From positions 1 through 5,942 of the forward strand of contig JAXHSV010000198.1 in the NCBI GenBank assembly GCA_034190305.1: a stretch of 5,942 nucleotides of DNA, written 5' to 3'. This DNA comes from JAUWNJ01 sp034190305. Its GTDB lineage: Bacteria > Planctomycetota > Phycisphaerae > SM23-33. Shown here piece after piece: positions 1 to 5,942 of the stretch; position 1 is the stretch's first letter; each line of letters begins with the position of its first letter. A program made the translations under genes and the position numbers. Below the pieces are notes generated by a model. That model had not been told where the DNA came from, ran no database searches, and worked only from the letters and a program-made list of their open reading frames with translations.

Positions 1-1801
1 AATTGTAGAACGGCATGCCTTCAGGCAGGATGTCGTTCAGTATGCACCGCCCCACGGTCGTGATGATCCGATGGCTGTCCGGTACATAGTTTCCGTCAGA
101 CTCGACGATCTCTGTTCCTTCCGGCAGGCGGAGGACGATCTCGGCGTGCATGCCGATTCTTCCGAACGCGTGGGCCGTCATTGCCTCGTGCGGCTTGGCA
201 AAGGCTGGGTATGATTTGCCGTCAGTGTACGTAATCTTCTTCACATCCGGTTCGACAAAGACCGAACCCACATCGCTGGTAAGATAGCCGATGCCAAGCA
301 CGATGTCCTGCGATGGAGACAAAATCGGCTGACCATTGGCGGGCGAGAAGATATTGTTGGTCGCAAGAATCAGCGTGTGCGCCTCCACCTGTGCTTCAAT
401 CGACAATGGCAGATGGACCGCCATCTGGTCGCCGTCGAAATCTGCGTTGAAGCCCTTGCACACCAGCGGGTGAATCTTGATGGCGTTGCCCTCGACCAGC
501 ACCGGCTCGAACGCCTGGATGCCCATCCGGTGAAGCGTGGGGGCACGGTTCAGAAGCACCGGATGCTGGTAAATGACTTCTTCCAGCACGTCCCAGATTT
601 CTCTCTCGCGGCGTTCGAGCATTTTCTTGGCCGACTTGATCGTATCGGCCAGACCGCGATCCTTAAGCTTCCGGATGATGAACGGCTGGTACAACTCCAA
701 GGCGATTTTTTTAGGCAGGCCGCACTGGTTCAAATGCAGCTCCGGCCCGATTACAATCACCGAGCGAGCGGAGTAGTCTACGCGCTTGCCCAACAGGTTT
801 TCACGGAACCGCCCCTGCTTGCCCTTGATCATGTCGGTCAAGCTTTTCAGCGGGCGGTTGGCGGTGCCCTGGACAGGCCGGCGACAACGGCTGTTGTCGA
901 ACAGGGCATCGACGGCCTGCTGAAGCATACGCTTCTCATTGCGGATGATGACCTCAGGGGCATTGAGGTCCATCAGCTTTTTCAGGCGGTTGTTGCGGTT
1001 GATGATCCGCCGGTACAAATCGTTCAGGTCGGAAGTGGCGAAGTTGCCGCTTTCCAGCAGCACCAGCGGGCGAAGGTCCGGCGGAATCACCGGGATCACT
1101 TCCATGACCATCCACTCCGGCTGATTGCCGGAAGTGCGAATGTTCTCCACCAGTTTGAGCCGCTTGGTCAGGTCCTTGATCTTCTGCTTGGAATTGGTTT
1201 TGGTCATATCGTCGCGCAATTGGGCGGCAAGTTGCACCAGATCCAACTGTTCCAGAAGCGCCTTGACGGCTTCGGCACCCATTTGGGCCTTGAACTCATT
1301 GCGGTACTTCTCATAGGCGATGCGGTATTCCTCTTCGGACAGGACCTGTTTGAGTTTCAATGGAGTTTGGTCCGGATCGATGACCACATAATTCTGAAAG
1401 AGGATGATCTTTTCCAGGTCGGAGGTCTTCATGCCCAGCAGTGTTCCCAGGCGGCTCGGCAGGGCCTTGAAGAACCATATGTGCACGATCGGGGCGGCGA
1501 GGTTGATGTGGCCCATTCGCTTTCGGCGGACGCGCGAATGCGTTACCTTCACGCCGCACCGGTCGCAAATAATGCCCTTGTGCTTGGTGCCTTTGTACTT
1601 GCCGCAGGCACACTCCCAGTCGCGCTCCGGACCGAAAATCCGCTCACAGAACAGGCCGTCTTTTTCCGGTCGATACGTGCGGTAATTGATCGTTTCGGGT
1701 TTCTTGACCTCGCCGAACGACCAACTGCGGATATCATTGGGCGAGGCAAGCTGCACCTTCACCGACTCGTAATCGTTTATATGATCATATTCAGCCATCA
1801 T
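1..1801 (-). CDS. rpoC: DNA-directed RNA polymerase subunit beta' (RpoC), N-terminal 600 codons; 3' part lies beyond the left edge
   Basis: Largest catalytic subunit of RNA polymerase, cytoplasmic; it pairs with RpoB in the alpha2-beta-beta'-omega core. The frame is open from the start to the window edge with no stop or frameshift. Visible in order: zinc-binding Cys64, Cys66, Cys79 and Cys82; the conserved stretch RVRRKRMGHINLAAP; clamp helices at about 262-303 (RRIINRNNRLKKLMDLNAPE, then RNEKRMLQQAVDAL), the main sigma contact; switch-2 region GRFRENLLGKRVDYSARS at 330-347; RAPTLHR at 419-425; and the absolutely conserved NADFDGDQM at 452-460, whose Asp454, Asp456 and Asp458 chelate the catalytic Mg ion. 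The bridge helix, trigger loop and C-terminal half lie outside the window. The start is one of two adjacent in-frame ATGs (1801 or 1798), directly after an in-frame TAA. The first is preferred because GGAG lies 7 nt upstream of it. It follows rpoB by 86 bp on the same strand, so co-transcription is very likely. The sequence style is planctomycete-like (from memory). Confidence 0.98.
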   Translation of the reverse strand, partial: MMAEYDHINDYESVKVQLASPNDIRSWSFGEVKKPETINYRTYRPEKDGLFCERIFGPERDWECACGKYKGTKHKGIICDRCGVKVTHSRVRRKRMGHINLAAPIVHIWFFKALPSRLGTLLGMKTSDLEKIILFQNYVVIDPDQTPLKLKQVLSEEEYRIAYEKYRNEFKAQMGAEAVKALLEQLDLVQLAAQLRDDMTKTNSKQKIKDLTKRLKLVENIRTSGNQPEWMVMEVIPVIPPDLRPLVLLESGNFATSDLNDLYRRIINRNNRLKKLMDLNAPEVIIRNEKRMLQQAVDALFDNSRCRRPVQGTANRPLKSLTDMIKGKQGRFRENLLGKRVDYSARSVIVIGPELHLNQCGLPKKIALELYQPFIIRKLKDRGLADTIKSAKKMLERREREIWDVLEEVIYQHPVLLNRAPTLHRMGIQAFEPVLVEGNAIKIHPLVCKGFNADFDGDQMAVHLPLSIEAQVEAHTLILATNNIFSPANGQPILSPSQDIVLGIGYLTSDVGSVFVEPDVKKITYTDGKSYPAFAKPHEAMTAHAFGRIGMHAEIVLRLPEGTEIVESDGNYVPDSHRIITTVGRCILNDILPEGMPFYN

Positions 1802-1887
1802 TTACTCGCTCCGTGGCAGCGTAGCGTTTATTCATTTCCATTTAGCCGTGTTCGCCTCTTGTAGCCTGGCGCCAACTAAACACGATT
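1802..1887 (-). other. rpoB-rpoC intergenic spacer
   Basis: These 86 bp separate the TGA of rpoB from the first ATG of rpoC. I see no terminator (no stem followed by a T run) and no good sigma-70 type promoter, consistent with read-through from rpoB. It contains an 8-bp perfect palindrome, tggcgcca at 1867-1874, with no loop. It also contains the start of a 16-codon reading frame (ATG at 1841) whose TGA falls just inside rpoC; see the findings. Confidence 0.75.
1809..1812 (-). promoter_or_regulatory. Shine-Dalgarno site of rpoC
   Basis: GGAG on the minus strand lies 7 nt before the ATG at 1801 and 10 nt before the adjacent in-frame ATG at 1798. The spacing favours the first ATG, giving a protein that begins Met-Met-Ala-Glu. 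Confidence 0.7.
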
Positions 1888-4800
1888 TCAGATGAGCCTT
1901 TTCTTTTCCAGTTGCACGTTCAAGCCGAGGCCTCGCAGCTCGTTGCACAGCACGTCGAAGCTGACGGGCGTGCTGGCCTCGAGGGTGTTGCTGCCCTTGA
2001 CCATCGACTCGTAGATTTTGGTCCTGCCTTCCACATCGTCGCTCTTGACGGTAAGCAGTTCCTGAAGCGTGTAACTTGCGCCGTAGGCCTCCAAAGCCCA
2101 GACTTCCATTTCGCCGAATCGTTGGCCGCCGGTGCGGGCCTTGCCGCCCAATGGCTGCTGCGTAATCAGCGAGTACGGCCCGGTCGCACGGGCGTGAATC
2201 TTCTCATCCACCAGGTGATGCAGCTTGTTTATATAGATATAGCCGACGGTTATTTTCTGGTCGAACTGTTCTCCGGACCGCCCGTCATAGACCGTAATCT
2301 TTCCGTCCTCCGGCATTTCCACCAGCAGTTCTCGGCTATTGCCTGCGGCTTGCACGACCGACAGCTCCTCTCTGCGCTGGCGGACGTGCTTGTTTGCCTC
2401 TCGGATACACTCAAAGATTTCATATTCCTTCGCCCCGTCGAATACGGGCGTAATGGCCTGGAAGCCCAGCACCGCCGCCGCCCAGCCGAGGTGCGTCTCG
2501 AGAATCTGCCCGACATTCATACGGCTGGGCACGCCAAGCGGATTCAGCACGATGTCTATGGGCGTGCCGTCAGCCAGGAACGGCATATCTTCTTCGGGCA
2601 TGATTTTTGCAATTACGCCCTTGTTGCCGTGGCGCCCGGCTATCTTGTCGCCCACGCCGAGTTTTCTCTTTGTAGCCACGCGCGTCTTTACCATTTCCAG
2701 TACGCCGGAGGGCAACTCGTCGCCACGCTTCATGTGCTCGAGTTTCCGTTCCATTTCCTTGCGGATTTCCAGGATTCTCGGCCAGTACCTGTTATAGATG
2801 TTCTCGGCTTGCCGGCGGGCGGCTGCGCTGCGGGTTTTAAGCCACTTCAGGCTAAAGTTTTCCACCTGTTCGAGGAGAACGGCGTTAACATCACTCTGGC
2901 CCACCTTCTGGCGGGTGGATGGGTCGACCATCGGCGAGCCAAGTACTTCATTGATTCCAGCCGCCATCTTTTGGAAGACCTCGATCATCCGCGCGTTCAT
3001 TTGCTTTCGGTATTTCGTGATTTGGCGGCTGTTTTCCTTCTTCTGCTCATCCGACATGTGCATGCGTCGGCTGAAACGCTTGGTACTCACTACAACACCC
3101 TCTTCGCCGGCGGGCAGTTCGAGGCTGTCGTTCTTGACGTCCTCGCCAGCCCGGCCGAAGATGGCATGCAACAGCTTTTCCTCCGGCGACAGCTCGGACT
3201 TGGATTTCGGAGCAACCTTGCCAACCAATATATCGCCAGGCCCAACGCGCGTACCGATGCAAACAATGCCGTTCTCATCAAGGTTCCGAAGCGCTTTTTC
3301 CGAAACGTTTGGTATGTCTCGGGTGAATTCCTCGCGCCCAAGCTTCGTCTCCCGGATTTCCACCTCATATTCTTCAAGGTGCACGGACGTTAAGGCGTCG
3401 TCCTTCACCAGGCGCTCGGAGATCAGAATCGCGTCCTCGAAGTTGTAGCCGTCAAAGGGCATGAACGCCACCAGCACGTTTCGCCCCAGCGCCAGCTCGC
3501 CGTTATGACAGGCTGAGCCGTCGGCGATGATCTGGCCCTTTTTGACTCTTTGTCCTTCGCGGACGATGGGTTTTTGGTTCAGGCATGACCGCTCGTTGAG
3601 CTTCGCGAACTTTCGCAGTTCGTACTCGTCGGCATTGTCGATGACTATCCGACTGGCATCGACGGTTGTAACCGTGCCGCTCTTGCGCGCCCGGACCACC
3701 ATGCCGGAGTTGGCTGCGACGGCACGCTCCATACCGGTGGCGACGATTGGCGGCTCGGTGCGGACCAGAGGTACAGCCTGCCGCTGCATGTTGGAACCCA
3801 TCAGTGCCCGGTTGGCGTCATCGTGCTCCAGGAACGGAATCAGTGCAGCCGAGACCCCGACCGTCTGCTTCGGCGAGATATCGACGTAATCCACATCATT
3901 GCCGTCAACCAGACTGACTTCACCCCTGGCGCGGGCCAGCACGTGCTGGGCGGGCAGCCGCTGACTGTCGCCGCGAGGGGTCTTCTCCAGCGCATCAGGC
4001 GGGGCCAGGACCATCTCCATCTCCTGGTCCGCTCGCAGTTGCTCAATTTGGCCAGTTACCTTGCCGTTTTTGACCCGTCGATACGGCGTTACCAAAAAGC
4101 CGTACTCGTCCACACCGGAATAGATGCCCAGGGAGCTGATCAGGCCGATGTTATTGCCTTCGGGCGTCTCGATGGGACAGATTCGGCCGTAGTGGCTGAT
4201 ATGGACGTCGCGAACCTCAAAACCGGCCCGCTTGCGGTTCAAGCCGCCCGGCCCCAGTGCCGAGAGCCGCCGCTCATGTGTCAGTTGGCTCAACGGATTC
4301 TGCTGGTCCACCACCTGGCTCAGCTCGCCTCGGCCGAAGAAAAAGTCGATGCTCGATGAAATGCTTTTGGAGTTGACCAGTTCGGCGATCTTGGTCAGTT
4401 CCTCAGGGTCTTTCATGCTCATACGTTCTTGGACAGTGCGGCGAAGCTTCAGGAAGCCCTTGCGGAGTTCCTCAGTGCCCAGCTCGTCGATGGTCCTCAG
4501 ACGACGGTTGCCCAGATGGTCGATGTCGTCCACCACGCCCTCGCCGCTGCGCAGCCTTATGATGTACTTCAGCGTGTTGACGAGATCCTCGACTCGCAGC
4601 GTCATGACGGACTCTGGGACATTCTGCTTGAACTTGCGGTTGATACGGAACCGGCCGACCTTGCCCAGGCGGTAGCGGTTTTCGTCGTAGAACTTTTCGG
4701 CGAAAAGCGTTTTGGCCTTATCCACCTGAGGCGGGTTGCCCGGACGCAGGCGCATGTAGATTCGCAGCAGGGCGCTTTCGTAGTCGTCCGCGGCGTCTTC

Positions 4801-5652
4801 GGCGAGCGTGTTGATGACCAGGGGATCGCCGACATCCTCGACTACCTCAACCTGTTTGATCTTGGATGAGACAATCTTGGAAAGCGCCTCGCCGATTTGC
4901 CCTCCGGTCGGGATGAGTTCCTCGCCGGTCTCAGGGTCGATAATCGGTTCGACGATGTGCGTGTGCGGGCGGAGCCGGTCAGTGGAAACTTTTTTGGTCG
5001 GGTAGAACTCGCGGATTATGGCGGCTTTTGTGCCGTACTGCTCATCCATCGCACGGAGGAACGTGGTGGCCGGAATCTTGCTGGACTGGTCGATCCAGAT
5101 CGACAGCGCGTCCTTTTTCGTTACGGCCAACTCGATCCAACTGCCTCGTTCGGGGATGATTCTCGCCCCGTGCAGCGGGCGGTCGGACTCCTGCATTTCG
5201 ACGGTGAAGTCGACGCCCGGCGAGCGATGCAACTGCGAGACGATGACGCGCTCGGCGCCGTTAATGATAAACTCGCCGCCGCCGATCATGATTGGAATCT
5301 CGCCCACGTAGATGCTCTCTTCGAGGACGGCTTTGGCATCCTTGCGGGTCAGCCGGCAACGAATGCGGAACGGCATGCCGTAGGTCAGCTTCAGGTCACG
5401 ACATTCCTGTGCGTTGTAGCGAGGCTCGCTGAGATTGTAATCGAGGTAATCCAGTTGCATCTGCCCGTCGTAACTGACGATGGGGAAAATTTCCCGCAGC
5501 AGTGCTTCCAGGCCCTCGTTGACCCGCTTGGCCGGGGACATACCAGCCTGAAGGAACCTGTCGTAACTGACCTTCTGTATGTCGATCAGGTTCGGGATCG
5601 GAGCCGAGTCGCCCACCTTGGAAAAATCCCTTTGTCTGTCTGTTCGCAACAT
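1888..5652 (-). CDS. rpoB: DNA-directed RNA polymerase subunit beta (RpoB), complete, 1254 aa
   Basis: Second-largest catalytic subunit of RNA polymerase, complete from ATG to TGA. Landmarks in order: SQLHRSPGVDF at 139-149; rifampicin cluster I at 442-471, keeping Asp449, His459 and Ser464 (E. coli D516, H526, S531) but with Val447-Val448 where E. coli has Phe514-Met515; cluster II PIETPEGNNIGLI at 493-505; GSNMQRQAVPL at 619-629; FDGYNFEDAI at 733-742, with Glu739-Asp740 near the active site; a charged, probably coiled-coil flap region at about 860-985; GDKIAGRHGNKG at 1001-1012, with Lys1003 and Lys1011 matching E. coli K1065 and K1073; GGKARTGGQRFGEMEVWALE from 1169; and a normal C-terminus (FDVLCNELRGLGLNV at 1232-1246). 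It is 88 residues shorter than E. coli RpoB, mostly lost before the rifampicin region. Spacing from the FED motif to Lys1003 is E. coli-like (263 against about 251), so the flap insertion is present. The ATG at 5652 has a good ribosome binding site and starts the family's usual N-terminus (IPNLIDIQKVSYDRFLQ). Planctomycete-like wording. Confidence 0.99.
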   Translation of the reverse strand: MLRTDRQRDFSKVGDSAPIPNLIDIQKVSYDRFLQAGMSPAKRVNEGLEALLREIFPIVSYDGQMQLDYLDYNLSEPRYNAQECRDLKLTYGMPFRIRCRLTRKDAKAVLEESIYVGEIPIMIGGGEFIINGAERVIVSQLHRSPGVDFTVEMQESDRPLHGARIIPERGSWIELAVTKKDALSIWIDQSSKIPATTFLRAMDEQYGTKAAIIREFYPTKKVSTDRLRPHTHIVEPIIDPETGEELIPTGGQIGEALSKIVSSKIKQVEVVEDVGDPLVINTLAEDAADDYESALLRIYMRLRPGNPPQVDKAKTLFAEKFYDENRYRLGKVGRFRINRKFKQNVPESVMTLRVEDLVNTLKYIIRLRSGEGVVDDIDHLGNRRLRTIDELGTEELRKGFLKLRRTVQERMSMKDPEELTKIAELVNSKSISSSIDFFFGRGELSQVVDQQNPLSQLTHERRLSALGPGGLNRKRAGFEVRDVHISHYGRICPIETPEGNNIGLISSLGIYSGVDEYGFLVTPYRRVKNGKVTGQIEQLRADQEMEMVLAPPDALEKTPRGDSQRLPAQHVLARARGEVSLVDGNDVDYVDISPKQTVGVSAALIPFLEHDDANRALMGSNMQRQAVPLVRTEPPIVATGMERAVAANSGMVVRARKSGTVTTVDASRIVIDNADEYELRKFAKLNERSCLNQKPIVREGQRVKKGQIIADGSACHNGELALGRNVLVAFMPFDGYNFEDAILISERLVKDDALTSVHLEEYEVEIRETKLGREEFTRDIPNVSEKALRNLDENGIVCIGTRVGPGDILVGKVAPKSKSELSPEEKLLHAIFGRAGEDVKNDSLELPAGEEGVVVSTKRFSRRMHMSDEQKKENSRQITKYRKQMNARMIEVFQKMAAGINEVLGSPMVDPSTRQKVGQSDVNAVLLEQVENFSLKWLKTRSAAARRQAENIYNRYWPRILEIRKEMERKLEHMKRGDELPSGVLEMVKTRVATKRKLGVGDKIAGRHGNKGVIAKIMPEEDMPFLADGTPIDIVLNPLGVPSRMNVGQILETHLGWAAAVLGFQAITPVFDGAKEYEIFECIREANKHVRQRREELSVVQAAGNSRELLVEMPEDGKITVYDGRSGEQFDQKITVGYIYINKLHHLVDEKIHARATGPYSLITQQPLGGKARTGGQRFGEMEVWALEAYGASYTLQELLTVKSDDVEGRTKIYESMVKGSNTLEASTPVSFDVLCNELRGLGLNVQLEKKRLI

Positions 5653-5659
5653 GAAAATG

Positions 5660-5665
5660 ACCTCA
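5660..5665 (-). promoter_or_regulatory. Shine-Dalgarno site of rpoB
   Basis: TGAGGT on the minus strand, with its GAGG core 8 nt before the ATG at 5652. This is a well-placed site that supports that start. Confidence 0.75.
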
Positions 5666-5673
5666 ATGTCTGG

Positions 5674-5691
5674 CCCGCTATTCGAAGCGGG
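5674..5691 (-). other. GC-rich hairpin in the rpoB 5' leader
   Basis: CCCGCT and AGCGGG form a perfect 6-bp stem around a 6-nt loop (TCGAAT on the minus strand). It lies 8 nt upstream of the rpoB Shine-Dalgarno site. No T run follows on the minus strand, so it is not a standard intrinsic terminator. Its position between rplL and rpoB matches where E. coli carries an attenuator and an RNase III site, but a regulatory role here is inference only. Confidence 0.45.
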
Positions 5692-5704
5692 GAAAGATCA
5701 GTTT

Positions 5705-5732
5705 CGGACCACTGACTACCGGATACCGGATA
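5705..5732 (-). repeat. Degenerate 7-bp tandem repeat, four units
   Basis: Read on the minus strand, four contiguous heptads follow each other: TATCCGG, TATCCGG, TAGTCAG, TGGTCCG. They fit T-R-K-Y-C-M-G. The first two are identical and the others share the T at position 1, C at 5 and G at 7. It begins one base after the rplL stop codon, entirely in the non-coding spacer before rpoB. Confidence 0.6.
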
Positions 5733-5733
5733 A

Positions 5734-5838
5734 CTACTTGACCTCTACGGTTGCACCGGCTTCTTCCAGCACCTTTTTGGCTTCTTCGGCTTCTTCCTTC
5801 GATGCGCCTTCCTTGACAGGTTTAGGCACGCCTTCGAC
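5734..5838 (-). pseudogene. rplL: 3' tail of ribosomal protein L7/L12 gene (last 34 codons only)
   Basis: The frame ending in TAG at 5734-5736 reads VEGVPKPVKEGASKEEAEEA followed by KKVLEEAGATVEVK. This is the unmistakable end of the L7/L12 C-terminal domain, including the terminal helix and the VEVK end. L7/L12 (usually about 120-130 aa) forms the ribosomal stalk that recruits translation GTPases, and its gene normally sits just before rpoB. Here homology stops at the Val codon at 5836-5838. One codon further upstream is an in-frame TGA (5842-5844), and none of the three minus-strand frames of the remaining bases shows the expected preceding helix (GLGLKEAK-like). The remnant therefore lacks the N-terminal dimerisation domain, the hinge and most of the C-terminal domain, and cannot work as L7/L12. 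It may be a duplication or rearrangement leftover, or a sign of an assembly join. A GTG at 5829 could start a 31-residue peptide, but nothing supports this. Confidence 0.8.
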
Positions 5839-5942
5839 ATTTCATTGTTGTTTTGATTAGTCGGCGCGTAAAACGTAACCTGAAGCCTATCTGCATTTTC
5901 TGCAAGGACTCGTGCCGGCTACTGTTCTATACTCACGAGGCA
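5839..5942. other. Unassigned DNA upstream of the rplL tail
   Basis: These 104 bases carry no recognisable gene. All three minus-strand frames are broken (stops include TAG at 5919-5921 region and TGA at 5842-5844), and there is no rplL similarity. Any promoter for rpoBC should lie here or further upstream. The only hint is TATAGA on the minus strand at 5926-5931, whose -35 partner would be outside the window. A plus-strand frame is open from TTG 5853 to the edge, but it has no ATG and no ribosome binding site. Confidence 0.4.

Noticed and set aside
377..1864. 495-codon open frame on the plus strand
   Set aside because: It lies antisense to verified rpoC, has no recognisable domain, and is explained by the codon composition of the opposite strand.
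1867..1874. Perfect 8-bp palindrome tggcgcca just after the rpoB stop
   Set aside because: No loop and no T run, so it is not a terminator; a common GC-rich palindrome expected by chance.
1912..3393. 493-codon open frame on the plus strand
   Set aside because: It lies antisense to the conserved C-terminal half of rpoB; no family resemblance, low-information translation.
4897..5715. 272-codon open frame on the plus strand
   Set aside because: It lies antisense to the rpoB N-terminal region and the spacer; same shadow pattern as the other plus-strand frames.
5745..5840. 31-codon Lys/Arg-rich minus-strand frame beginning MSKACL
   Set aside because: It is the out-of-frame reading of the acidic, Glu/Lys-rich L7/L12 tail; the in-frame reading matches L7/L12 clearly.
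5926..5931. TATAGA on the minus strand as a possible -10 box for rpoBC
   Set aside because: The matching -35 region would lie beyond the right edge, so it cannot be evaluated; a single hexamer is weak evidence.
5909..5939. Inverted repeat ctcgtg / cacgag with a 19-nt loop
   Set aside because: Only 6 bp with a long loop and no extension on either side; likely chance, and no T run follows.

Overview
The window comes from a bacterial genome and is almost entirely the end of a ribosomal protein / RNA polymerase operon, read on the minus strand from right to left. The order is a 3' tail of rplL (ribosomal protein L7/L12), then complete rpoB (RNA polymerase beta, 1254 aa), then the first 600 codons of rpoC (beta'), which run off the left edge. 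I checked the rpoC frame codon by codon and it is open throughout. RpoB is also uninterrupted from start to stop. No tRNA, rRNA, CRISPR array, insertion sequence or plasmid/phage gene is visible.

The wording of both subunits suggests a planctomycete-like bacterium (Planctomycetota, possibly Phycisphaerae or relatives). In RpoC this rests on the stretch after the first zinc site (VTHSRVRRKRMGHINLAAP, then VHIWFFKALPSRLG). In RpoB it rests on FFGRGELSQVVDQ and SQLTHERRLSALGPGGLNRK. The lineage is judged from memory of family sequences, not from a search; moderate confidence.

Layout from right to left. 5839-5942 is unassigned DNA. 5734-5838 encodes only the last 34 residues of L7/L12, in frame to the normal stop, but the rest of rplL is absent. 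5653-5733 is a spacer holding a degenerate 7-bp tandem repeat, a 6-bp-stem GC-rich hairpin and the rpoB ribosome binding site. 1888-5652 is rpoB. 1802-1887 is an 86-bp spacer with the rpoC ribosome binding site. 1-1801 is 5'-partial rpoC.

RpoB and RpoC together form the catalytic core of RNA polymerase. RpoB supplies the rifampicin pocket, the flap and the substrate-contacting lysines. The RpoC part seen here supplies the zinc finger, the clamp helices that bind sigma, and the Mg-chelating aspartate triad. The least ordinary point is the abrupt loss of rplL upstream of rpoB, which is either a real rearrangement breakpoint or an assembly join. I see no convincing evidence of a new biological system in this window.
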